Shown here: positions 1 through 12,037 of the stretch, one piece after another | Layout: every line of letters begins with the position of its first letter | Position numbering within the stretch: the stretch's first letter is position 1 | Source of the DNA: Stropharia rugosoannulata | Lineage: Eukaryota > Basidiomycota > Agaricomycetes > Agaricales > Strophariaceae | DNA length: 64,000 nt | NCBI GenBank assembly: GCA_028532985.1 | Contig: JANCIK010000010.1 | Location: 2,790,001 to 2,854,000, forward strand | Direction of reading: 5' to 3' | Program-made: the position numbers and the translations under genes | The notes under the pieces: generated by a model | What the model saw: only the letters and a program-made list of their open reading frames with translations | What the model was told of the DNA's origin: nothing | The model's database searches: none

Positions 1-121
1 GCAGACTGGCGATGGCGTGTGTCGATTCAAAGGGAGATCCTGCGGCAGAAAGGAAGGCGATGTGCCGCAGGACGTCGAGCGGGAGGCGTTCGAGGGGCGA
101 GGTGACTGTGGGACTGGGCAT
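1..121 (-). CDS. F-box-like protein, N-terminal fragment (runs off left edge)
   Basis: On the minus strand an ATG at 121 opens a frame that stays open to base 1, giving about 40 residues. It contains the segment LERLPLDVLRHIAFLSAAG followed by SPFESTHAIASL. The Leu-Pro-x-(D/E)-(V/I)-Leu pattern near the start is the beginning of an F-box-like fold. It matches the layout of the two complete genes at 5236-7373 and 7557-9521, which have FPQEILQQIV and VPQEVLEHIAYFAA at the same place. F-box proteins usually recruit substrates to SCF ubiquitin ligases. Which substrate this one would bind cannot be told from the sequence. It is read on the opposite strand from the other two copies. The rest of the gene lies outside the window. 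Confidence 0.6.
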   Translation of the reverse strand, partial: MPSPTVTSPLERLPLDVLRHIAFLSAAGSPFESTHAIASL

Positions 122-1303
122 CAGTGGCGCAGCGGTGTTTGGTCTGGAGAAAGTGAAGCTGGGACCCCCGCGCAAGCCTCTTATATCTCCCTCACCCCCG
201 CGCAAGCACACATGGGCGCACGAAGCCCCGTCCAGCGGTGTAAATGATATGAGATACGGCACAACATGATAGGGAAGGGCAGGGCACGACACGCCGCGCA
301 AGCTCCAGTGCTGCGACCGCGCACTGTCCTTCCTGAGATTGAGATTGCCTCGCCGCGCTGCGACAGGGCAGCACCGAAATAAGCTTTAAGGCGCCCATAT
401 CATAGGCGTTGCATATGACCGCGGTGGACCCTGAGGGAGGATGGATGATAGCAGTCCTGAGATGTTTTTGTGTATCCGAAGCCCAGCAAAGTGGAAGTGC
501 AGGGGCTCACGCATATTAGCTAACGGGGATTTGGACGGAGGTCTGGGCAAGCGGATAATTGCCTTTTCCAGAGAATGAGGTACCGGTAGTATGTCGCAGC
601 CGCAGAAGATATCGGCAGCAAGGCATGTTCAGACGGTTGGGTGTGCTGTGTGAGCATATGCCACGCCCGATATGTCCATAGGCCGTCTCAAGGATATTCG
701 GAAAGGTACTTAGCGACATGATAGTGCACAGTTTGCTATAAAAAGGATCTGTCAATATAAGGACATAGTAAAAGCAAACACAAGCACCAACGCATGAAGA
801 GCCCGTCGTTATATCTGGGATGCAGATGCGAATAAAATAGGGAAAATGGATAAGCGGTTATTTAAGCTCTATGCATAAATGCTAAGTATTAGAAGTAGCA
901 CGTCCGCATACGAACTCTCACTCGTTTGGGCGAACGCAGGCAAAGACTCCGCAAGTTTCATTAACATTCATTTCCGTCCCCGAGAGTATTCGGCAGCGGG
1001 GAACAATATCGCCCAACATGCAGTTACCAGTACAAGTCCGGTTGGGCGTGAAAACGTGATCCTGATCGCCGCGTTTGCTACACTTGCTTCTAAAGAAGTA
1101 ATCTCAACATTCGACCAAAGATCACCCGAATCCAATAAAGAGCCACGAAGATTACCACAGTCATTTGATTTCAGGACATCAGCTCTCAGTAGATGAGGAC
1201 CCTCGTCATATAACTCAAAGGAGCATTTTATTGCAAGCGAATGGTATATCACCGATAACGTCTGCGAAAGGATACATCGTACAAGTCAAGCCGATTTGCG
1301 TAT
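122..1303. other. Intergenic, no supported gene
   Basis: This separates the start of the edge F-box-like gene from the end of eEF1B beta, so it should hold the promoter of the former and the 3' UTR of the latter. The first 250 bases are GC-rich and contain a direct repeat of CCCCCGCGCAAGC at about 166-178 and 195-207. Short open frames occur at 879-1196 (+) and 968-1252 (-), but neither resembles a family I know. Confidence 0.5.
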
Positions 1304-2164
1304 TTAGAGTTCTTTGAAAAAGTAAATGAGATTCTATTCCAATGAGAAGATTAGTTGACGTACTCTGCATGGCAGTGATATCAGTGCTCTGGACGTAGTC
1401 CTCGAACTCGGCAATCTTCTCCTGGAGCTCGTCAGTGGAGACCTTCTCGTCCTCTATGCGAAGGATAAGCTTCAGGACGCGGTTACTTATCCGGGCTGAA
1501 AAAGATACTGACCAACAACGAGGGTGATCTGGAGCTTCCTGATACCGTAACCGATGGGCACGAGCTTGCTGGCACCCCAGACGAGACCGTCCTGCTCGAT
1601 GGAGCGGACAGAGGCCTCGAGGGCAGCCATGTCAGTCTCATCATCCCAGGGCTTGACGTCCATGGTCACCACGGACTAGAGAAAACCATGAGATGAATTA
1701 TGATATTTTAAAGGCAGATAGCGCACCTTAGCAATGGTCTTGGGCTTGTTGGCCTTCTTCGCGTTGTAGGCGGCGACGCGCTCAGCCTTGATCCTCTCAG
1801 CCTCAGCATCTTCCTCCTCGTCCGATCCGAAGAGATCGATCTCGTCGTCGTCCTCCTCAGCAGCAGGGGCGGCCGCGGACTCGCCACCAAGGAAGGCCTG
1901 GCCAGCGGTGCTGGATCCGGGGAGGGTCGAGTGCTCGGCCTCGTAGGACTTGATGTGGGTGTACCACCTGGCGACGTTGGGGGTGGCCGCGGCGTCAGGC
2001 ACGGTGGCGATGGCCTTGAAGACGGTGACATCGGCCTGAGAAGGGACGTAGCTGCGAGAAAGGCGTTATTCGGTGAATACACAGGGAGCCGGAGACGGAA
2101 CGCACCCCTCGACGTAGGACCTGGAGGCAAGGTGTTGTTCGAGCTTGGTGAGGTTGGCGGACAT
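1304..2164 (-). CDS. EFB1: Translation elongation factor eEF1B beta (guanine nucleotide exchange subunit)
   Basis: This subunit exchanges GDP for GTP on eEF1A so that aminoacyl-tRNA delivery can continue. The protein starts [12 protein letters not shown] and has a short GST-C-like N-terminal region. An acidic linker follows ([17 protein letters not shown]). The C-terminal exchange domain is well conserved: [31 protein letters not shown], then the terminal segment [14 protein letters not shown]. Five exons of 59, 325, 163, 90 and 8 nt give 645 nt and 214 residues with no break, close to the usual family length. The last coding exon (1304-1311) is only 8 nt, completing the lysine codon and adding leucine and the stop. 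A CACGTG hexamer lies about 105 bases upstream of the ATG. The partner gamma subunit is encoded at 43284-44932. Confidence 0.96.
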
Positions 2165-5100
2165 GATGATGGTAGCGGACGGAGAAGATTAACGATGGTA
2201 TCAAAAATTTATCAGGGATAGGCGGTGGATCTGCGTGCATCAGGGCCGGCGCATCTGATCATCGATCCACGTGCCCTCTGCCTTTTGCCTCTCACTGCAT
2301 CGCCTTGACCGCGCGCCCACGCCCAGACAAAGCTCAGATTAGGAATCCCAGTCTCCATAACTAGCCTGCGCATGATCCGGGCCGCACCCTAGGGCGTTAA
2401 TGTGCTCAAAAATATTAATACTTATTCCTAGCTTGTCGGTGACGAGACCGCATTTAGAGGCCACACTCCGTTTGACATAATCGAATCAGTCAATGTTGAT
2501 ATCGTACGCACGTGTAGGGGTAATTGCCGACGACATAAAATTAAAATGTTGTCATTCATGAAGAGAATGAATGGCGTTCGCACTTGGAGCGGGAAGAGAT
2601 GAACTGATCCAATGTTTTTCGATGGGCTGAGTAAAACACTGGCGGGGAAGGTATTTCGAACCCCGTTTCTGTCATAATTGAAGCCGCATCTTCGAGAAGG
2701 CCTATCCAGGGAGGCTCGGGATCACGTAGAACTGCCGGCTATTCAGTCGTAAATAGTCTGTTTCGTCTCTTTATATCTCTATTATTACCAAAAGATCGTC
2801 CATGTATTCGTACCCTCCAATACATCGGACTTTATGCACACTACACTCGCTTTCAGCCAAGTATGTTTTTTTCTTTCTATCTTTGGGCGCTTAATATATG
2901 ATCGGCCAAGACTTTCCACATTCACAAAGAAACCGTCATGTTGCATAGTCACAACATATGACGCACCAACCAGGAGGTTAGAAAGCGATAGGATCTGACT
3001 ATACGCCGTGTCTCTGAACCTGGTAACCATGACTTTTCTGGGACAAAAGAAACGAGTGTTTGAGAAACATCTGCTGTATCAAGTCACTTTTGCTTTTGTG
3101 TTTATTGGACATGAGAGATTCTGAGCACCGTACCCACGGACGAGGTATCTGAATGGTCAGTTTGACTCAGGTCGCGTTTTCTGGAGAGAAATCACACACG
3201 CTCGATGTTTATGTATTTTCATACAGTGATCCGTGAATAACGCTTCCGCAGTGCAAACTGAAGATGATACTCAAGAGGATAATGTGACCAGAAAAGAACT
3301 AGAATTGACCAGTCAGTCGGAATGCAGATGTTCATTGACATCCTTATGACGCAAAGACTGCCAGGAGACCAGCACATAAATATCTATTACGGGAACGAGA
3401 TTCAGAGCGAGATTTCTGGCAGTGCTCTTCAGAAACTACAGACCACTTGCCTCTGTTACTGATCGCAGAATGGTTGAGCCAATGTCCGAAATTCCCTGTC
3501 TTTCCCTGTTTGTCATGCCTCGATCCTGCATTGCAATCACATAGGGTCCGAAGTGAATGTCAAGCTTCGCTTTACTTATGAACTATTATCTGTTTCACGG
3601 TGACTGAGAGAGACGCCAGTCTACAGAAATAGAGTGATGCTGCCGTAGGCACCGTTCGTGCAAATAGCGCTGACGAAGAACAGGATATGACGGAATTGCA
3701 CAGAAATACGGTGTGTGATGCCGTCTGTTTGCGGCGTTCTGCTGTCAAAAGCGGCGGTGATTAAATTTGATTGATTTTGTTATGTTAGCTAACCTTTGCC
3801 TACGGCATGCTCTTTCTCCGGGCTCGAAGGCCTTTTGTGTGTTTGTCAGAGCGCCGCGGAGGTATGGGCTCTGGCGGTGTGCATCGAGGACCAGCGCGAT
3901 GGCCAGGCAGCCACGACGCGGCGATCCCGACAGTAGACGGAATGAACGAATTCAAGCTCCGCCCCATCTAGCCCTGATTGATGCCATCCGCTTGCTGCGT
4001 CCTCGCGTTTTTTCTTATTCGCGACGGCTGCCCCGTAAATGCCTCTGCTCACTGGCGTCGCGATCCGCCTGCCGCACCCTGCCGTGCGCCCGCTGCGCGG
4101 CGGGCCCCGCCTGCTGTACAAAGACTGGACCTGGAACTTCCCACCTAGATGCTTATAACCTCTGATGGAACAATGGAAGCGCAGAAGGTCGCCGTGGAGC
4201 TGCAGTTTGTGTGGGGTGCCTGGCGCGCATCGGCCTGCGTTACGCGATACGCGTCGAGGGATAAACGGGAGCGGCGACCGACTAAAGGAACAGCGCGCGC
4301 GTTGTCAACGGAATCCGGTTAGTGGCGAATCGAATCTGGCTTCACGGCATCCATCACGTACGCCTAACTATCTGCTCGCAGCTCCTCTCTCTGTGGAGTA
4401 TGTACCAGCGTCGACGGCGCGCGTTCACGAGGATCAGCTATCTATAATACTCATCGGACACGCTCCTACACGTATTATTTCATCTCGCTGAATAGGTGGC
4501 TTCCGGCGCGCTGCATATGTCTTGTAATTATTGGGATATCATTAGGAGGACACAAACTACTACGCGTTCTGGCTTCTGGTTTCCTCTTTTGGCTGCACTC
4601 CTGTCTTCTGACCGGTGCACCGCGGGCAACGGGCGGTCCACTTTTATCTGCTTATCCACCCAGGATGAAAGGAATCCGGACAGCACTTAGCAGATGGCCG
4701 CTGGCTTTGAAATCGCTCGGCCATGCCACTCAAAGACGTCTGCGGCGTATTTTCCAAAGCTTGGTAGCACGCCCCCCCGCGCTGGGGAGAATCCGACCGT
4801 GAGTCAAATCCGACTCCATACCGTGGCTTTCTGCAGTTCTCTTGGTATGTCGTCCTGTTTCCCCCCGTCCCGCGATCAAGCTAATGCATAAATGTGTATT
4901 TTTGGAGCGACTATCGAGATCGGGCGCCAGGTGATTGGCGCTTCGAACCTATCCCCGAATGCTGCCGCCTAGTTGGGAAATCAAGCCCATGCTCAACCTC
5001 TCCGTCGACTAGTTAGGGACGCCGAGCGGGCAGGAAAAAACGTCTCTGTTGACGACGACTTGCTCCGCGCCTTTGTCTCTTCTGTAAGGTACGTGGGAAC

Positions 5101-5235
5101 CTTGCCCGTTAAATGAATGCCGTTGCAAGCACATGGAAGGTCGATATTGGAATCCTACCACAGGCAGTCAAACAGGCGATACTACTTATAAGATGGCAGC
5201 GAATACGAGATTAGGATATACCTCGCGACACGAGC
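2165..5235. other. Long gene-free stretch
   Basis: About 3 kb with no coding region I can support. The left end is the promoter of eEF1B beta. The part at 3.8-4.8 kb is GC-rich, and open frames there (3767-4165 and 4165-4491 on plus, 3846-4121 on minus) look like by-products of composition: no conserved motif, intron pattern or family match was recognised. A TATA-like element ACTTATAAGATGG occurs near 5184, about 45 bases before the ATG of the next gene. Confidence 0.5.
2268..2273 (-). promoter_or_regulatory. CACGTG box upstream of eEF1B beta
   Basis: Palindromic CACGTG about 105 bases before the ATG at 2164. Read on the gene's strand the context is GGGCACGTGGATC, similar to the element upstream of the gamma subunit. 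Confidence 0.4.
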
Positions 5236-7373
5236 ATGTCCCCGCCTGCGCCTGTGTCAGTGCTCGATTTCCCCCAGGAGATACTGCAGCAGATTGTGCT
5301 CTGCGCCGTGCTCGACTGTCCCCTCGGGCGTCCGCCCAAGGAGCTCTGCACATGCCTGCTCACCTGCCGCGCCTTTTACAACACACTTTCGCCTAAAAAT
5401 GCGAGCGGAATATATTATTTGATTTTCTTGCAGCAGTTCGACAGCGCAGGGCCAGTCTACAGGCTCGGCGAGTCTGTTGTGCGCGAGCACGCCGCCCTCG
5501 AGCTGCGCCGGCGTTTCCGCGCTATCCAGGTGTTCAAGAGCCGCTCAATACAACACCCGGAGCTCACAGATGCTCTCTGGATCGCCTATCTCATGGTCGA
5601 AGACTCGGACACCAGCCAGAAGAATATCAAGCAGCTCCTCCGTGCGCAGCTTTCGTCGTTCTTGGATCGCTACCTTCGTGAACGGTTGTATGAGGATGCT
5701 GGGCAGAACGGGGGCCTGCCTGTGATCACTGAGCAGAACTCGCTCGCAATCGCGCTCTCCTGGCTGCTCGCCTCGAATAGTGAGTACAGGCTTGTCCTGG
5801 TGTGTAGAGGAGTTAACTAACCTTGTTGGTAGGGGTGCTAAGCTACGAAGCGCAAGAAGTGCGTCTGGAGACGATGCGCCGCCTCATCCCTATCGTGTTC
5901 GCCGCCGACCGTGTACGTGTATCATCAAATTTCTTTTTTTAATTTGGTCAAGTAACGTGCACAGTATTCTATCTTTCACACCGAGGAAAGGCTGTTCATG
6001 TTTAGCGGGACTGCACCTACAACCACCATAACCACCACCACCACCGCCCCCACCACTTCCTCCTCGTCAGCCTCGTCACGCGTGCAGCTTGAAATTCATG
6101 CGCCTGGGCGCCCTCCCCCGTCCATCATCCCCCCATGCCACATTCCCTACTTTGGCGCCGTCAAGCGCCATGCGCGCCCACCCTGTGCGGCCATCTTTGC
6201 CACGCTACTTTTCCTGGTGCGCAAACATGCGCCCATCTCGGTCCCTGCGCATATTAAGTATGCGACGCGCGAGGAGGCGACCGCGGCGGGATACTTTGGC
6301 CCCACCATTGAGGATTTCCGGCACTTCAACGAGCGGTGCGGGACGCGCTTCGCCGACTTTCCTGGCATCGACGTCGGCTTGCACTCGTCAGCGCTCGCCA
6401 CATCCCCCGACACCATCCTCGGGCAGCCGTCGCTGTACCATGTCGGCAGGCTCACGGGCCAGTGGCAAGGGAGCATCATGGTGCGTGTTTCTTGTTATTA
6501 TTGGCTGGCGTCTAGGCCGGTCTTTCGTTCGTTCGTACGAACTTCGCGGTGCTGAATATATCTGTCTGGTGTAGATCCCGGACAACGGCGACACACCGTT
6601 GCATGCTAGAAGCTCTGCCAGCTGTATTGCGTACCCGTTGTATATCACGCTGGAGGAACACTTCTGCTACGACGAGGCGGCCGCTGTGCCGTCTGCGACG
6701 CTGGAGAAGGGCGCTGTTAACGCCTGGCTCCCACCCAATGTGCACTCTGCATTGACCGAGGTACGCACTCCATGTATAGGGCTGTCATATAGTCTTTGTC
6801 ACTAAGGTGCTTTTGCTTTAGAAGGGCATGCGGTTCTACGATGTGAAAGGAACTTTTGATACCACTTATGAGACGTACCGTCCCGGCGAGACGAAGTTGC
6901 GCAACGGGGCGCGGGTGGCTGATGTTATTATTACCGGAAAGGTGAGTGGGTGTAAATATTACTGGCAGGATAATTTTCTAAAAATCGAATTGGTATCAGA
7001 CGGAAGACCGGTATCTTGCTGCTTGGTATGCCCCGCCTCGTATCATCGGGCGCGTGCGCCTTTACGACGGGCTCATAGTCTTGGTAAGATACTGGCCTAC
7101 TGTAAGCTCGATTAAATAAGGATACTGTCGCTCACTGATAAGAATGCGCGTTTAGGGAGAAGATGTTGCGCAGGTAATGTGTGGCCATGGTGAGTATCCC
7201 GACAAGTTGGTGCTGGGTACATTGCTGACTTTCGAGCAGTTACTTCGTCAAGAAACTTGGTTGGGAGGATTGAGAGTCTATCAGAGATTATGGGCTTGCG
7301 CTCCGTGTTTAGTTTGGGTTTGGACAATGCGCAGAACCTCGGACGGGCGTCGCAGATGGCTATGATGAGTTGA
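5236..7373 (+). CDS. F-box-like domain protein, copy 1 of a tandem pair
   Basis: The N-terminus carries an F-box-like motif (VLDFPQEILQQIVLCAV, residues about 9-25), suggesting an SCF-type adaptor; the substrate is unknown. Eight exons (544, 80, 516, 186, 120, 84, 34 and 134 nt) sum to 1698 nt and 565 residues without a break. A Thr/Ser-rich low-complexity stretch encoded near 6010-6080 interrupts the middle. The C-terminal half has the segments RLTGQWQGSIM, VADVIITGK and RIIGRVRLYDGLIVL. Each has a counterpart in the next gene (SIEGVWEGFFT, VQDIIITGE, NIVGRVRPCDGFISL), so the two are paralogs along their whole length and not only in the F-box. The downstream copy starts 184 bases after this stop in the same orientation. 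The start is the first ATG before the F-box; an upstream TATA-like element agrees. Confidence 0.82.
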
Positions 7374-7556
7374 TAGGCTTTTTTTATTCCGCATTCCTTT
7401 ATATTTAACATAACCTATCTTGTATACATGCTGTAACTTCTTATTAGCACCCACTCAATAGACCTCGATTGTAAATGAACGCGGGTCAGACCGACGGACC
7501 AATAGAGGCCGGATTGCCGGAGACAAAAGTAGGAATTGGAAAAGGAGACATGATGC

Positions 7557-9521
7557 ATGTCTTCCCCAAACCAGAATCATCACGCGGGCCCGATGCAGGT
7601 CTCCCTGGCCACAGTACCTCAGGAGGTGCTGGAGCACATAGCCTACTTCGCCGCCACCGACTCCTTCCTCGGTCCGCCGTCCTCGCTCGTCCCGCTATTA
7701 CTAACTAACCGACAAATACACGCGAGCCTCGATATCTCGGCGAACCACCACCTCTACGCGCTCATATTTGCACACAAATTCGATACTAATGCACCCACGG
7801 CGCGTTTTGGCAGCACGCGACTCACGGCGTACGCACTCGCCGACGAGTTGCGCAGGCGCTTCGTGGTCCTGCACCGGCTGAGGGGTCGAAAGGACTCGAC
7901 GACGCATGCCCGGCACGGGGGCGAGGCCGAGGGGGAGGGGATGTCTCTGACGGACATGTTGTTCACGGCGTACATCCTCCTTCTGGAGAACGAGGGCAAG
8001 AACAAGGCGCAGCTTCTGGAGTACGGGCAGATGAGGCAGTGGATACACGAGTTCTGGTTCGACCCGCACGGCTCGTCTCTCGCGATCTACAGCATCCGTA
8101 TCGGCGAGTGGCCGCTCAACAGGGTTGAGAATACGCTGGCTATGTGGATTTTCTGGTTCCTGTTGGATAAAAGTGCGTCGCTGCGCTCGATCCGGGCCCC
8201 CGTCCCACTGATTGCCTCGCACAGGTGGATATTCCTACGGGAACACCGACAGCGTCGATTCGCCGTTGAGCATATTGAAGGCTATGGCACTGGGAGCGCA
8301 TAGAGTACGCCATCGCCTGCACCCCTTCCGCACACGGCGCTGATGTTGCTGCTTCTAGTACAATTTAACAGTCACTCCGTGGACGGAGTTCGAGCCCATA
8401 TTCAGTAGGGCGTCAACGACTGCTGCTACCCTATATTCAGAAACTATGGAGCTCCACCCACCTCCATTGGCAACTCCCGCGATCCTTTCCTTCTTGGCTT
8501 TGATTAATAAGAAGCGGTCAATACCTTTACCACCTTCAGACGCCCCTTTACCCGAATATCCTTTCCAGGAATGGGATTCCGAATGGGGCCGGTGTCTCGC
8601 GCAGTCCAAGAATACCGCCAGCCCCTGCTTCAGACCTGGAAGGTAGGCATGAGCGCTTCCATTCCAGTTCTGCTCATTCTAACACAGGTCACTCTTTTGC
8701 AGCATTGAGGGTGTTTGGGAGGGCTTTTTCACCGTGCGTCTCTGCATTTGTGCCTTATCTTTAATTTCCGTGTGTAATTTCCAGAACAGTACACTGAATT
8801 CACCGCCTACGCCGCGCTGCTCGCCGGAGCCCCGCCGCCTGTCATCCAGAAAAGCGTCGTTGGGCGGCACCAGCAGACGTGGAAACTCCGCGAGCACCAC
8901 CTCGTCGTCGCTGATCCAGCGGATTCAGACTCGGGGATCGACGTTGCAGAACCTGATATCGCAATTCCGTTACGTGGAGGTGATCCACTCCGATCCTACT
9001 TCCCCACTGGCACCCAGATCATGGAACGGCGGGACGGCCTGACGGTGCGACATCTGGCCAACGACCAGGTGTACTCGTATCGTCGGCCATCTTTGGCTGA
9101 GCTCCGTCGACAGAACGGAGACCAGAATGACATCACTGTGCAGGACATCATCATCACAGGAGAGGTGAGTAATATATACACACCTTGGTTTAGTTTGTGA
9201 TTTATTAAAAACTTCATTTTGCGAAGGGTCATTCTGCATGGGGTCAATTCAATATTGTGGGACGTGTGCGGCCGTGCGATGGCTTCATCAGTCTGTCGAA
9301 AGATTATGTACGTCTCAGTCCCCACTGTTGTGCGCTTATTTATTTATTTTGACGCCAATTCGTTGTTATTTCAGGTGGACGGCGACCGAGGCAAGTGGCT
9401 GTATCGCGGTTATCTCGTCGGCAACGCCAATGGCAATCTGGCGGGTCGTTGGAGGGATACGCTGAGCCCCTCTGACGTACCCGGCTACGAAGGCTGCTTC
9501 GGGATGAGCCGTAGACGATGA
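7557..9521 (+). CDS. F-box-like domain protein, copy 2 of a tandem pair
   Basis: Paralog of the preceding gene. The F-box-like segment is LATVPQEVLEHIAYFAATD (residues about 17-35). Seven exons (616, 80, 284, 31, 375, 81 and 147 nt) sum to 1614 nt and 537 residues. The conserved C-terminal region reads SIEGVWEGFFT, then YTEFTAYAALLAGAPPP, VQDIIITGE and a final WLYRGYLVGNANGNLAGRW. At the fourth intron the nearer AG (8784) would shift the frame; the second AG at 8788-8789 keeps YTEFTAYAALL in frame and is the likely acceptor. The C-terminal region is of a kind common in Agaricomycete F-box proteins, but I know of no biochemical function for it. The gene is complete, and nothing suggests decay. 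Confidence 0.83.
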
Positions 9522-10168
9522 ACGCTCTCTTATGCTCATCCCCGTTTTAATATTTCTGTTGCTTTTGCTCATCTTATGTTCATGTCCCATCCATGCTCCA
9601 TCTATATCGCTACCATCTCGCATTTCTGTCTGGTTATATGTTTTCTACGGTGTAATGCTTTCATGTACTTGTCCTGGATCGTCTCTGTATGTGCTATTCC
9701 CGCGACGCGTCAACAATTGTATTATATGTAGCATGCTTAATTGATGCGCGTGCTTCCGATGACAGCTAGGCGCTGCACCTGCACAGCCCCAACTATGACA
9801 TATGTATGCCCTGGACATTGCCTCAACATTCGAGTCATTCAGCGTTCAAGGCCCCAGCAACCCTCACCCCAGGACACACTGCGCCCCTCGGAAACAAATT
9901 CAGGATAGTCGCCTATATCGGGATGCGTGCCACAGAGCAACTCGGGCCATAAAAGCAGCAAAAAGGTCTCACTCCAATACAATTGGCTATCCTGCATAAC
10001 TGTGATCTGAACCTGAACCATACCTTCTGTCTGCTTTCCCTCTGGACAACTCGGCTTGAATTACTGCTCCAGGACTGTTATATACTATACTATACTTTAC
10101 TAGCTCAGCCTATACGATCTGCGACTTAAACGCACATTCATATCATATCACTCGGCTTCCACACCAAG
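9522..10168. other. Intergenic
   Basis: 3' region of the second F-box-like gene and promoter of the coiled-coil gene. A short ACTAT repeat (TATACTATACTATACTTTACT) lies at about 10081-10101, some 70 bases before the next ATG, and may act as a TATA-type element. No coding region is seen. Confidence 0.5.
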
Positions 10169-12037
10169 ATGAACGCGGAGGAGGCCATCGTTGCGAACGC
10201 GGAGCACCATACGCGGCTGCTGCAGACGATCGCGGGGCTCGAGTACGTGCCCGCTGCGGTGCGGCAGCAGGGGGCATACATCGCGGACCTGGAGGCGCAG
10301 CTGCAGTCGAGCAAATCGCGCATCGCTGCGTGCGCGGAGAAGACAGCGAAGGAGCGGCGGGAGCATGAGGCGCTGCGCAAGGCGACGGGCAAGCGCCTTG
10401 CGCATAAGCTGCTGGGGAAGCGCGAAGAGTTTGAGGCGAAGGAAAGTAAGGAAGAGCGGTATGTGCGGGGTATATGCGATAACGCGAGTTAGCTGACGAA
10501 TGAGCTTGTTTAGCGAATATGTGGAGGCTCTGGAGAAGGAGATGACTGAGAGAGGCGTGTATACTGCGACTGAACGACTTCTTGCAGACGCTCGCACTGA
10601 AGTGAGCTCTTAGCGTCTCTGGGGCATATTAAATTCACTCGGAGGCTAACAATCAAGTAGCTGCAAGACTTGAAGGACAAGAACACCCTTTACGAATCTG
10701 CGCAAGCAGAACTACAAGCACTATATCAACGAGTGTTTGACGGGCCTTCAGAAAGTGCCGTTATCTCTCTATTCGCAGAAGCACGGAGTCATTAACCCAC
10801 CGCGAGCAGGTTTCCCAGAGGATGACAGGCTAGAGTACGACCTCAATGAAGCGATCAGGGAGCACGAACGGATTCTTGAGCAGATGAACGCAGAAAGCCG
10901 TGCTGCGGAGCTCTTAGCGAGGGCGTCGAGGGAGATGGACGCCTGTCAGAAGAGCATGCAGGAGGCACTAGGGTATTCTCGCTATGGTGAGCAGCGTGCA
11001 GTTGTGTCAGCAGAGTAATGCCTTACAGCTGCTAACTCTAATTCATCTCAGATATGTGGGGTGGCGGGACGTACGTGACAGCGTTGCTTTCTGCCTTTTG
11101 GAGCACCTGAGCTAAATCTTAAGTCTGAAAGTATGACTGATCTCCTAGAAAGGAATGCGCTGGCCGCTGCTCAAACGCAAGCCTCTCAAGTTGAGATGCT
11201 CGTCGAACAAGCGACCAAGATGTCCCCCGCTGTGCAACCCGTGGGTCGTGTCAATATAGCCAGAGGGTACGGCCTCCCCATACGTTAAATTATTTCATCT
11301 TACTAAAATTTGCGCCGTTCACGGACATATACAGATCCATCGTAAGCGATGTTTTCTTCGACAACTTTTTCACGGACTTGAATTTCCACAGTAATATTGA
11401 TATTCTGCATTCCTAGGTTGGCTCCCGACTAATGTATGGTTTCCCAGACAAAATAAAACAATCCGCAGCTCAGGTGCTGCTTGCTAACCAGAGAGTGAGC
11501 AGCAACCCTGCACAAATCCCACTGTGCATATCTGGCTAATTTGTTCACCCCGGTGTCCAGCTGAGGGTTGAGCGAGATGCGGCACGACGGCGTGCTGAAA
11601 GCATGGGCTCGCAGCTCAACCGCTCGGCTGAAGGTCTCGACCGCTGTCGCCGGGAACTGGACAATTTCAGACGGGCCACCTTCGAGAGCTACGCTGCCCA
11701 AAACCCGCCCCCGCCAAGCTACGACGCGATCGCCAACGAGCCCAAGCCACCAGCAATCTCACCTCCCCCGCCTGCTGACGCTGTGCCAATCTCGCGGTCG
11801 CCTGTTCCGTTGCCTTATGTCCCCAGCACACCATCGGGCGGCGTGGCCGCTGGTGCAGGTGCAGCGCCCACGCCCGACGACCTGGCCCCAGAGCCGATAG
11901 GGTGGGGGAGCAGTACGTGTTGCTTTTTGGTTTACGGCCGTGCCATAAAGATATTGAAAGCCGATCAATGTATTTTTACAGGGAACCCATATGCCTCAGC
12001 TATATCTGAGCAGACCAGGAAGCTGTCGAGTGACTGA
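10169..12037 (+). CDS. Coiled-coil protein with Pro-rich C-terminal region, function unknown
   Basis: Ten exons (290, 88, 94, 177, 19, 135, 56, 47, 352 and 56 nt) sum to 1314 nt and 437 residues. Most of the protein is predicted heptad-rich helix, for example AYIADLEAQLQSSKSRIAA and DLNEAIREHERILEQM, so a dimeric coiled coil is likely. The C-terminal third is Pro/Ala-rich and ends RNPYASAISEQTRKLSSD. Segments VFDGPSESFPEDD and SIVSDVFFDNFFTDLNFH look conserved in a family of basidiomycete proteins I have seen annotated only as hypothetical. No signal peptide, membrane segment or catalytic motif is visible. Intron 3 (10755-10809) was chosen because it restores the frame that otherwise stops at 10794. 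Confidence 0.75.

Noticed and set aside
968..1252. Minus-strand open frame of about 94 codons next to eEF1B beta
   Set aside because: No family resemblance; a plus-strand frame of similar length overlaps it; no splice continuation found.
2630..2700. tRNA-like T-arm sequence (GGGGTTCGAAATACC on minus)
   Set aside because: The arm does not pair properly and no acceptor, D or anticodon arms can be built around it.
3767..4491. Open frames of 132 and 108 codons on the plus strand (and one on minus) in GC-rich DNA
   Set aside because: No conserved motif, no plausible intron pattern, and overlapping open frames on both strands are expected from the base composition.
10755..10809. Apparent stop codon at 10794 in the coiled-coil gene
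   Set aside because: It lies inside a 55-nt GT-AG intron; with that intron removed the ten exons give an open frame of 437 residues.
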